A stretch of DNA of 24,426 nucleotides, taken from positions 1 to 24,426 of IMG/VR virus record IMGVR_UViG_3300032296_000307; one strand, 5' to 3'. The translations under genes were made by a program, and so were the position numbers. The notes beneath the pieces are model-generated. The model did no database searches, was not told where the DNA came from, and saw nothing but the letters and a program-made list of their open reading frames with translations. Positions 1 through 5,558 of the stretch are shown piece after piece. The DNA comes from a virus. Numbering within the stretch: position 1 is the stretch's first letter; each line of letters starts with the position of its first letter.

Positions 1-801
1 CAGACGCTGCTGGGCCGTGCCAAGGGTGCGTTCATGCAGCAGTATTTCATCTGCACCAACCGCGACTTCGGCCAGTGGGTGCCGGCAGCCGGCGCGCTGG
101 AGCAAGTCATGCAGCGCATCCGCCCCGCGACGTTCGTGCTGGAGCCGGGCGAGTACAAGGACAAGCTGCCGCCCTGTCATGTTAATGAAGTTCGGGTTTC
201 GCTAACAAATCGTAAACCATATGACGAGATGAAGCGGGAATATGTGACACGTTTCGGCGACGACCAGATCGTAGCGCAGAATGCAGCGTCGGTGACGACC
301 AAGCTGCAACAGATGGCGTCGGGCTTTGTCTACAACCGCGACGCAGGCACACCGTCCATCTGGTTCAGCAGCCACAAGTTTGACCGGCTGGAAGAATTGC
401 TGGCGGAAAACCAGCGGGCCAACACCATCGTCGCGTACACTTATCAGGAAGAGTTGGCGGAACTGAAGCGCCGCTTCCCGCACGCAAAGACGATGGACGA
501 CGACAACGTCATCGAACACTGGAACGCAGGGCAGGTCGAACTGCTGTTGGCCCACCCTAAGTCGGCAGGGCATGGCCTGAACCTACAGCATGGTGGATGC
601 CACATGGTGTTCCTGTCGCTGCCGTGGTCGCTGGAATTGTACGAACAGACAGTCGGGCGCCTGCACCGCAGCGGCCAGACAAAGGATGTCTGGGTCTATG
701 TGATGCTGACCGAAAAGAGTATTGACGAACGCATATGGGCGGCGCTGCACGACAAGCGTGCGGTGTCCGACATAGCCTTAGAGGAATTGAAAAATGAGTA
801 A
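1..801 (+). CDS. SNF2-type DNA helicase, C-terminal part (5' truncated by window edge)
   Basis: The reading frame is open from base 1, so the N-terminal half with the Walker A/B motifs lies outside the window; the ATG at 34 is internal. What is visible is the second RecA-like lobe of an SF2/SNF2 ATPase. Helicase motif V reads SAGHGLNLQ (about 562-588) and motif VI reads QTVGRLHRSGQ (646-678), followed by the typical tail with KSIDERIW. Proteins of this family in phages are ATP-dependent DNA translocases, usually placed in the replication/recombination module; the exact role here is inferred. The gene overlaps the next by 8 bases, and that gene's ribosome binding site (AGAGGAATT) lies inside this one, so the two are probably translated together. 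The family call is firm; the specific function is open. Confidence 0.92.
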   Translation, partial: QTLLGRAKGAFMQQYFICTNRDFGQWVPAAGALEQVMQRIRPATFVLEPGEYKDKLPPCHVNEVRVSLTNRKPYDEMKREYVTRFGDDQIVAQNAASVTTKLQQMASGFVYNRDAGTPSIWFSSHKFDRLEELLAENQRANTIVAYTYQEELAELKRRFPHAKTMDDDNVIEHWNAGQVELLLAHPKSAGHGLNLQHGGCHMVFLSLPWSLELYEQTVGRLHRSGQTKDVWVYVMLTEKSIDERIWAALHDKRAVSDIALEELKNE

Positions 802-985
802 ACTAAACTGGCGGTCGATGATTGCCGTGCTGTCCGACCTTACGGAAAGCGAACTAAAGGAAGCGCTGGACGCGGAACTGAAGACGCACAAGCGCCCGGC
901 CATTGCCCGGCGGTTGCATCAGCGTTACTCTGCGATGCGGACGGCGCGGGAGCGTGACGAGATTATGGTAGGGCTGAAAAAATGA
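794..985 (+). CDS. small basic protein after the helicase, unknown function
   Basis: 63 aa, rich in Arg/Lys/Glu and predicted helical (for example LSDLTESELKEALDAELK and ARRLHQRYSAMRTARER). No catalytic motif or membrane segment. It starts inside the helicase 3' end with a good Shine-Dalgarno (AGAGGAATTGAAAA then ATG) and ends with an ATGA overlap into the next gene, so it belongs to the same early/replication transcript. The helical, charged make-up would suit a helicase accessory or a DNA/protein-binding factor, but that is only inference from context. Confidence 0.8.
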   Translation: MSKLNWRSMIAVLSDLTESELKEALDAELKTHKRPAIARRLHQRYSAMRTARERDEIMVGLKK

Positions 986-1113
986 CAGACCATGCAGAGG
1001 CAACCGCTGAAGCACTGGAAATGGTGATTGCCATGCTAAAGGCAGGGCAATCACCCGAAGACTTAGGCCCGATGGTTATACTGATCGGGCGTATGATGGC
1101 TAGGCGAACCTAA
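982..1113 (+). CDS. 43-aa protein, unknown function
   Basis: Very short gene found by reading on from the preceding stop: its ATG overlaps the TGA of the 63-aa gene (ATGA, bases 982-985). The product begins MTDHAEATAEALEMV and ends IGRMMARRT. It is acidic at the N-terminus, hydrophobic in the middle (PEDLGPMVILIG) and basic at the end; it may be one amphipathic helix pair rather than a membrane segment. The stop TAA overlaps by 4 bases the stop of the convergent - strand gene. Support is the coupled start, intact frame and operon position; no family recognised. Confidence 0.6.
   Translation: MTDHAEATAEALEMVIAMLKAGQSPEDLGPMVILIGRMMARRT
1067..1090. other. inverted repeat just before the convergent gene ends
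   Basis: GCCCGAT at 1067-1073 and ATCGGGC at 1084-1090 can form a 7-bp stem with a 10-base loop. It sits inside the 43-aa gene, about 20 bases before its stop and close to the point where the two transcription directions meet. Neither strand has a U-tract after the stem, so it is not a standard intrinsic terminator. It may be chance. Confidence 0.3.
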
Positions 1114-1277
1114 GATAGATATTGCGACAGCGCCGTAGCCGCCGCGCCGATGATGGCAAGCGCGGCAGCCAGCCGAGCTTTCCAACCAAGCGGCGCTTTC
1201 GGTGCGTCAGCCATAGGCAGGATTTTACCGGCGGCTTCTTTCGCGGCAATCTTCGTAAGGATGTTCTTCAAGTTCAT
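1110..1277 (-). CDS. small single-TM protein, last gene of the lysis cassette
   Basis: 55 aa. An upstream in-frame ATG at 1340 exists, but the start at 1277 is preferred because it alone has a strong ribosome binding site (TAAGGAGACTACC then ATG) and does not run into the endolysin. The N-terminal half is basic and amphipathic (MNLKNILTKIAAKEAAGK). A Pro-rich turn and GWKAR precede one C-terminal hydrophobic helix at about residues 35-53 (LAAALAIIGAAATAL). Basic residues before the helix suggest the N-terminus is cytoplasmic. Its place right after the endolysin gene suggests a lysis role, such as holin or antiholin, but the sequence does not prove it. Its stop overlaps the stop of the + strand early operon. 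Confidence 0.75.
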   Translation of the reverse strand: MNLKNILTKIAAKEAAGKILPMADAPKAPLGWKARLAAALAIIGAAATALSQYLS

Positions 1278-1283
1278 GGTAGT

Positions 1284-1289
1284 CTCCTT
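1284..1289 (-). promoter_or_regulatory. ribosome binding site deciding the start at 1277
   Basis: AAGGAG on the - strand, 6 bases before the ATG at 1277 and overlapping the endolysin stop codon (1288-1290). It gives the 55-aa product and argues against the longer 76-codon reading. Confidence 0.7.
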
Positions 1290-1899
1290 ATAACCAAGCA
1301 GCATACTTCTTGGTTTTCTGTTTGCGGTCGTCGAGGCCATGCGTACCGCCGTTGATCCGCTTCGTCAGCGCAAGGATTGCACTGTCGTTGATGCCTTGGT
1401 CGCAGATGGACCACAGCTTGTTCTTGTCGAAGAACCACAGGGCGCTTTCAAAGGCCAGTTCTGTGGCAACAATGTCAGGGTTCGTCATCACATCGGGGCG
1501 ACCGATGTAATCAGAGAACGCCTTGAAATTAAATTTGCCCGTCAATTGGAGACTGCCTCGACCGCGAAAAAGCCACCCTTCGCCTGACGCTTCGTCGCCA
1601 TTGCCCATGCGGTTGGCGTAGACGCGGTTGGCAATCTTCATCGGCTGGCGTTCGTAAGCGCGGGCCAGTGCATCGGTCGGGAAGTATTTGCCGAAGATGC
1701 CGCGCAGACCTTTTGCGCCGTAGTTCAGGTTCTCGCTGAACGCTTTGAAGCCGCCCGACTCATGCGCCGTTTGAGCAAAGAAATGTGCAGCCCGATCAGG
1801 TGATAATTTATAAAAAGCCGCAGCCGCTTTAAGTGTACCCGGACCGAATGCACCATCTGCCGTCACCCCTATCTTTTGCTGTAGATTTACAAGGCTCAT
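1288..1899 (-). CDS. endolysin, glycoside hydrolase family 19 (chitinase-like)
   Basis: 203 aa, a usual length for a phage GH19 lysin. Enzymes of this family cleave beta-1,4 links in peptidoglycan or chitin; in a phage it degrades the host wall at lysis. Visible family marks: FFAQTAHESGGF with the probable catalytic acid Glu47, ENLNY with the second candidate acid Glu56, and the substrate-groove signature GWLFRGRGSLQLTG (about 108-121). The first about 30 residues (LQQKIGVTADGAFGPGTLKAA) resemble part of a peptidoglycan-binding repeat. There is no signal peptide or SAR segment, so it needs a holin for export. Its ATG overlaps the stop of the upstream membrane gene (ATGA, 1896-1899). Family assignment is firm. 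Confidence 0.93.
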   Translation of the reverse strand: MSLVNLQQKIGVTADGAFGPGTLKAAAAFYKLSPDRAAHFFAQTAHESGGFKAFSENLNYGAKGLRGIFGKYFPTDALARAYERQPMKIANRVYANRMGNGDEASGEGWLFRGRGSLQLTGKFNFKAFSDYIGRPDVMTNPDIVATELAFESALWFFDKNKLWSICDQGINDSAILALTKRINGGTHGLDDRKQKTKKYAAWL

Positions 1900-2063
1900 T
1901 TGTCTTTATCCTTATTCCAAAGTTCAAACAGCGTTTTGATTTTCTCTTCCGCTACGCCAAGGCGCACATCCATTTTAGCAAGGATAATGGTAAGCGAGAT
2001 GAACGCCAGTACGACGGGCCAAAGCTGACCAATCAACTCAACGGTAGAAAGTTCGCCCGCCAT
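1896..2063 (-). CDS. small membrane protein, N-terminal TM plus C-terminal coil (holin or spanin-like candidate)
   Basis: 55 aa. The start at 2063 overlaps the stop of the upstream gene by one base (TAATG), which favours it over an in-frame ATG at 2084. One hydrophobic segment (IGQLWPVVLAFISLTIILA, about residues 12-30) is followed by a charged, probably coiled segment (DVRLGVAEEKIKTLFEL) and a Lys/Asp tail. The acidic N-terminus and Lys/Arg after the helix predict N-out, C-in by the positive-inside rule, which fits a holin-type protein better than an inner-membrane spanin. It ends with an ATGA overlap into the endolysin gene. The lysis role is inferred from position. Confidence 0.8.
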   Translation of the reverse strand: MAGELSTVELIGQLWPVVLAFISLTIILAKMDVRLGVAEEKIKTLFELWNKDKDK

Positions 2064-2527
2064 TACGCTGCCGGGTTGCGCCAATCAGGGAAGTCGTTTG
2101 CGTCAACCACGCCGTCGCCATTAGCATCGTAGCGCAGGTCGTTGCGGTACTTCTCCCATGGGGCCATGTCGTCGTCGTCGTCATCAGGCGTGTCGATAAA
2201 GACTGTGCCTTGCGGGTCGTCGTATGCCTTTGGTGCTTCTGGCTCTGGCGCAGGCGCTTCTGGCTCTTTGTCGCGGGCGTTGGCGTTAAGGCTCAGGCCG
2301 CCCAGCAGACCGACAAACGCGCCGATAATCGTCTGGAACGCAGGGTTTACCATCTCAAGGATGGCCGCGCTGTCTATGACATCGTTCGGCATGAACAGAC
2401 CAGCGACAAGCGCCAGCACAACAACAAGGATAACTGCCGACAGCGTGACGATTGCCACGCGCACGACAAACTCGACGGTGTCGTTGACGCCGTCATGCTT
2501 GCTTTCAAAACTATTCAGGAAGCTCAT
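2063..2527 (-). CDS. two-TM membrane protein with poly-Asp stretch and EF-hand/dockerin-type calcium loop
   Basis: 154 aa from the ATG at 2527, chosen over the in-frame ATG at 2599 because AAGGACAAAGAAG precedes it and it overlaps the upstream gene by only 17 bases. Two hydrophobic segments at about residues 20-45 and 58-82. The second (MVNPAFQTIIGAFVGLLGG) resembles the second TM of the upstream neighbour. A polar tail follows: Pro/Glu-rich (EAPAPEPEAP), then six Asp, then DANGDGVVDAND at 134-145, a canonical calcium-loop pattern with Asp/Asn at positions 1, 3, 5, 9 and 12. The two short TMs and location next to the endolysin suggest a holin-like protein; calcium binding is inferred from the motif only. 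Confidence 0.82.
   Translation of the reverse strand: MSFLNSFESKHDGVNDTVEFVVRVAIVTLSAVILVVVLALVAGLFMPNDVIDSAAILEMVNPAFQTIIGAFVGLLGGLSLNANARDKEPEAPAPEPEAPKAYDDPQGTVFIDTPDDDDDDMAPWEKYRNDLRYDANGDGVVDANDFPDWRNPAA
2093..2128 (-). other. EF-hand/dockerin-type calcium-binding loop, coding segment
   Basis: Codes for DANGDGVVDAND (residues 134-145 of the 154-aa membrane protein). Positions 1, 3, 5, 9 and 12 are Asp, Asn, Asp, Asp, Asp, with Gly at 6 and a hydrophobic residue at 8, as in single calcium loops of dockerin type. Only one loop is present. Confidence 0.6.
2168..2182. repeat. (GTC)5 trinucleotide repeat
   Basis: Five perfect GTC units on the + strand, read as five GAC Asp codons on the - strand; with an adjacent GAT they make the hexa-Asp run of the 154-aa membrane protein. 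Such a tract can change length in units of one codon. Confidence 0.85.
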
Positions 2528-2789
2528 CTTCTTTGTCCTTCTTCTTTTGCATAGCGCCGCTGCCCTGCCCCGCCATAAGTCCTGCCAACGCCCCGACAAT
2601 GAACGTAGCTATCGGGTTAATCAACTTGAAAAACTCAGCGTCGTTAGGGGATTGCCCTTCCATAGGCTGAGACACAAACACCAACGAGTATAGCACGGTC
2701 GCAACGATAAACGTCAACGTCAGCGACAGCACGATGCCGACGATGAACCGCAGCAGTTCTTCTGGCGACCAATCCTTAGTGGGCTTCAT
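2511..2789 (-). CDS. two-TM membrane protein, holin candidate
   Basis: 92 aa. Hydrophobic segments at about residues 13-40 (LLRFIVGIVLSLTLTFIVAT...) and 56-74 (KLINPIATFIVGALAGLMAG), then a strongly charged tail (MQKKKDKEDELPE). Small size, two TM helices and a charged C-terminus are the usual look of class II holins, which would let the endolysin reach the wall. The second helix matches the downstream neighbour's (shared NP, then GA, GL and G at the same spacing), so the two may be paralogues or a holin/antiholin pair. It overlaps the lipoprotein gene upstream by 14 bases and the 154-aa gene downstream by 17. No strong Shine-Dalgarno is visible, so translation may be coupled. Confidence 0.82.
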   Translation of the reverse strand: MKPTKDWSPEELLRFIVGIVLSLTLTFIVATVLYSLVFVSQPMEGQSPNDAEFFKLINPIATFIVGALAGLMAGQGSGAMQKKKDKEDELPE

Positions 2790-2961
2790 GCTTTTCTTCG
2801 CCCGTCTTTATCAGCCATTCGGTGCAGTAACCCATAGCGATGCACTTGGGCTTCTTGCAGATTTCTTCCTGCCAGTTCTCAGGGTCTTGGCAGTCGTAGC
2901 GGTAGCGATCTTGGCAGCCCGCCAGCACCAGCACCGCCAGTAGTAGACTGACTACACGCAT
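2776..2961 (-). CDS. small Cys-rich lipoprotein
   Basis: 61 aa with a classic type II signal: MRVVSLLLAVLVLAGC, lipobox LAGC with Cys16 as the lipidated residue. The mature part has four more cysteines in the pattern YDCQDPENW, EICKKPKC, YCTEW, which may form two disulfides in the periplasm or give a metal site. I recognise this pattern from small proteins in lysis or tail regions of environmental phages, but know of no proven function. In this cassette it is the only candidate for an outer-membrane spanin subunit, although it is not Pro-rich as many are. Start supported by TAAGGT upstream of the ATG; it overlaps the 92-aa gene by 14 bases. Confidence 0.85.
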   Translation of the reverse strand: MRVVSLLLAVLVLAGCQDRYRYDCQDPENWQEEICKKPKCIAMGYCTEWLIKTGEEKHEAH

Positions 2962-2970
2962 GAGGCTACC

Positions 2971-3150
2971 TTAGACGCCCTTTTGCAGCACGTTCAGCAG
3001 GATGCCGACCAGCAACACTATGATCGTGCCAGCCGAAGTCATGCCGACTTTTTCAATCCGCTTCATCCGCGCGCAGATACTCTCGTACCGAAACGCGCAG
3101 ACTTGTTCGTGCGTGTTGAGTTGTGCTTGGGTCTGGTCGATAGAAGTCAT
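2971..3150 (-). CDS. 59-aa single-TM protein, XhlA/holin-like arrangement
   Basis: Found by reading the gap between the 801-aa gene and the lipoprotein gene. It begins MTSIDQTQAQLNTHEQVC and continues as a charged, probably coiled region (RYESICARMKRIEKVG), then one C-terminal hydrophobic helix (TIIVLLVGILLNVL, about residues 42-56). A cytoplasmic coil followed by a single C-terminal TM is the layout of XhlA-type haemolysin enhancers and some small holins. RMKR before the helix predicts N-in. The start is 2 bases after the stop of the 801-aa gene and GAGACGC precedes it. This is the first gene of the lysis block in transcription order. Confidence 0.75.
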   Translation of the reverse strand: MTSIDQTQAQLNTHEQVCAFRYESICARMKRIEKVGMTSAGTIIVLLVGILLNVLQKGV

Positions 3151-3152
3151 TG

Positions 3153-5558
3153 TTAGCGTCTCATACTGTTGCGTGATACTCTGCCGTATATCGGTACTGC
3201 ATAGCCTTCGGAAAAATCAATATCTATCAGCGGTTCGCCGGACTCAGGGTCTATGTCAGGGAAGTTATATTGCGCCCCAAGGGTAGATGGCGCACCAAAC
3301 TGTTGCGCCATGATGTTGCGCGCCGTTGGGCTTAATCGCTGCTGCAATTGTTCCGACATACGCACGGATGTTGGAAGCTCGTTTATGGCGGCCATCATGT
3401 TTGGCCCGCTCTCGTAAGCCTTTGCAATTTCTTTCTGTACCGCGGGCGTTACAAACGCGCTTGTCGCGCCCTGCGTGCCTGCACCCAGAAACGCTAATGG
3501 CGGGTATTTAGCGCGTATAATAGATGAAGCCGCCCTAGATAGTTTTCCGGGTTCCTGTGCGCTTAAGATATTTTGCGCGCGCGTTTGACCCACCGCACCA
3601 AGCTGCGACATCCTGTTCAGCGTTTCTAATTCACCCGCCGACATCTTCATTGCCAAGTACCGCGCAGGGTCGGCCAGCGCCATGCCGCCGATGTCAAACT
3701 GGTTCGTGCCTTTGCCGTAAACATCTTCGACTATTTTTGGGCGTTTACCGCGCATAAGAGCGATAAACTCGTCGGGATTTTCTTCGGCTAGTTGCGCGCC
3801 GCGCGCGGCCAACTCTTGTGTGTTGACGTTTTGCATACCGCGCTGATGCTGAACCAAATAATCTTTAAATGCTGGCCCTAACGCTTCATCAACTGCGTTT
3901 TTAAACCCTATGACTAACCCTGCCGCGCGTTTTTTTGATCCTGTAGACGGTTGCGCTGACGACGCGACATATTTTTCCACGATGTCGCTGGCTTCTTTGC
4001 GAAGCGTATACAAATCGTAAGGGTTAAGCATACCGTTTTGGTCGGCAGCGCCTTCAATTTGGCTTGCTAATTTAAGCAACGCACGGCGGGCGGAACTAGT
4101 GCGGACGCCTTCAGCCCCCGCTTGCTGCCGTAAGGTAGCAACTAGCGGCGCGGCCAACAAAGGTTCACGGTTTTGCGCTGCTAACTCCGCAACAATATCG
4201 TCCATGTCGCGGGCTTGCTGACGCAAACCTATAGCTTGCTGCGCGGCTTGTTCGCCGCGCTGCGTCATGGCACCTGCACGACCGCGAATTACGTTAATTT
4301 TACCGACATCAGTAATTCTTTCGCCTGCAATCCCGTCATCAAGTGCTTGCGCGTAGTCATCAAAACGGTTGCTTGTGTCTAACAATGTGTCTGCGCGGTT
4401 AGCCCCAAAAGCCATACGCCGCGCGAGGCCAGACTGTTCAGCCGCCTGTTGCCGCGCAGCGTTTGCTAGTCGTTCTGCTTCAGAAACGGCGACGTTAGTT
4501 TCTTTTATGGTGCCTAACGCGGCTTCGCGGGCTGGGCCTGTAGCTTCATTTACCGCGCGGCGCTCGACATCCGCAGCGGCTCTCTGCGCGGTGGCGTCGG
4601 CGCCGCCTGAAATGCCCGCCAGACGGGCATTGCGCGCCGCCTCTTGCTGCTCCAATATAATGCGAGTAGCGTCGGGGTCCATTTGTTTACTGGCGATTTT
4701 ACCCAATCCGAAGAAAGGGCTAGGCTCTACACCAGCTTCAATCAGGACTTGTTGCGCTAGGCGCTGATCGCCGGGCGATAGCTGTGCAAAAGCAGCTTTA
4801 GCCGCATCAACATTTTTACCGAGCGCCTCGCGGATAATCTTTCCTGCTTGAACTTTGGACACCCGAAAAATGTCAACGGCGCCGCCGCCGAGTTTCTTTA
4901 ATATCGTACCAACGATAGGCAGCCCAGCGCCGTAAAGACCACCTTCAATCGGGTCTTGCCCCATCAAAGCTGCGGTACTTGCACCGGAAGCGCCGCCGCC
5001 CGCAACCTTCAGCGCGATAGTTTCAGGGATAGATGAACCTTTTACACCGATGCCGCCAGACGCAGTAGACTTTAAAACCTTTGATACAACGTCGCCGACT
5101 ACAGGTATTTTTGGCGCCAAGGGGGCGAGTACGTTGGCTGTGCGCGTGACCGCAGCACCGGGCGCTATTGTGCGCCCAAGTTCGCGGGCAAGCGGGCGCG
5201 GCTTCGTTACTAAATTGCGCGATAAATAATCAGTGGCAGCGCGGCGTTGGCCCTGCGCTTGCTTTACGGCTTCCTTACCGAAAATCATACCTGATATAGG
5301 GTCAGTAACCATAGCTGCGAGATTGTACGCGCCTTCAGGGACGCCAAGTATAATTTCGTTAATGTTGTCCAGCGCCGCATTGACCGCGCCGATACCCGAA
5401 CCGCGTGTGCGCGGCGGGGCGACAGCTTTTTTAGCTGGCCCCCCCGCGTCGGGGTACGCTTCAAGGACCGCTCGTTCAAGCTGCGCGTTGGTAGCGCCGG
5501 CAGGACCAGTGATTTTATAGGTCTTACCGTTTGGCGCGCGGACCGTATATGTAGGCAT
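3153..5558 (-). CDS. large ejection-type internal virion protein (P22 gp16 position)
   Basis: 801 aa. The first about 38 residues (MPTYTVRAPNGKTYKITGPA..., then ATNAQLERAVLEAYPDA) form a small N-terminal module that recurs at the start of phage internal virion proteins. Gly/Ala-rich hydrophobic stretches follow at about 120-225, then a long helical Ala/Glu/Arg/Gln-rich centre at about 290-470 (for example ERLANAARQQAAEQSGLARR). No lysozyme, transglycosylase or protease motif was seen. By order it is the third of three large genes after the head-closure genes, as P22 gp16 (609 aa) follows gp7 and gp20, so it is probably injected with the DNA to help genome delivery. The start overlaps the preceding stop (TGATG). 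Confidence 0.8.
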   Translation of the reverse strand: MPTYTVRAPNGKTYKITGPAGATNAQLERAVLEAYPDAGGPAKKAVAPPRTRGSGIGAVNAALDNINEIILGVPEGAYNLAAMVTDPISGMIFGKEAVKQAQGQRRAATDYLSRNLVTKPRPLARELGRTIAPGAAVTRTANVLAPLAPKIPVVGDVVSKVLKSTASGGIGVKGSSIPETIALKVAGGGASGASTAALMGQDPIEGGLYGAGLPIVGTILKKLGGGAVDIFRVSKVQAGKIIREALGKNVDAAKAAFAQLSPGDQRLAQQVLIEAGVEPSPFFGLGKIASKQMDPDATRIILEQQEAARNARLAGISGGADATAQRAAADVERRAVNEATGPAREAALGTIKETNVAVSEAERLANAARQQAAEQSGLARRMAFGANRADTLLDTSNRFDDYAQALDDGIAGERITDVGKINVIRGRAGAMTQRGEQAAQQAIGLRQQARDMDDIVAELAAQNREPLLAAPLVATLRQQAGAEGVRTSSARRALLKLASQIEGAADQNGMLNPYDLYTLRKEASDIVEKYVASSAQPSTGSKKRAAGLVIGFKNAVDEALGPAFKDYLVQHQRGMQNVNTQELAARGAQLAEENPDEFIALMRGKRPKIVEDVYGKGTNQFDIGGMALADPARYLAMKMSAGELETLNRMSQLGAVGQTRAQNILSAQEPGKLSRAASSIIRAKYPPLAFLGAGTQGATSAFVTPAVQKEIAKAYESGPNMMAAINELPTSVRMSEQLQQRLSPTARNIMAQQFGAPSTLGAQYNFPDIDPESGEPLIDIDFSEGYAVPIYGRVSRNSMRR

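Noticed and set aside
1278-1340. Longer start for the 55-aa gene at 1340
   Set aside because: It would overlap the endolysin end by over 50 bases, lacks a ribosome binding site and removes the strong AAGGAG start at 1277.
2528-2599. N-terminal extension of the 154-aa membrane protein (start at 2599)
   Set aside because: The extension would be very basic and is the out-of-frame reading of the 92-aa gene's tail; the ATG at 2527 has a Shine-Dalgarno and a short overlap typical of the array.
2142-2693. 183-codon + strand frame beginning with a poly-Ser run
   Set aside because: The Ser run is the GTC/TCG repeat read in another frame; it is opposite two membrane-protein genes with proper starts and overlaps.
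3153-5558. Lytic transglycosylase or protease domain in the 801-aa ejection protein
   Set aside because: No ES/GLMQ-type lysozyme signature or protease motif was found; hydrophobic and coiled segments only.
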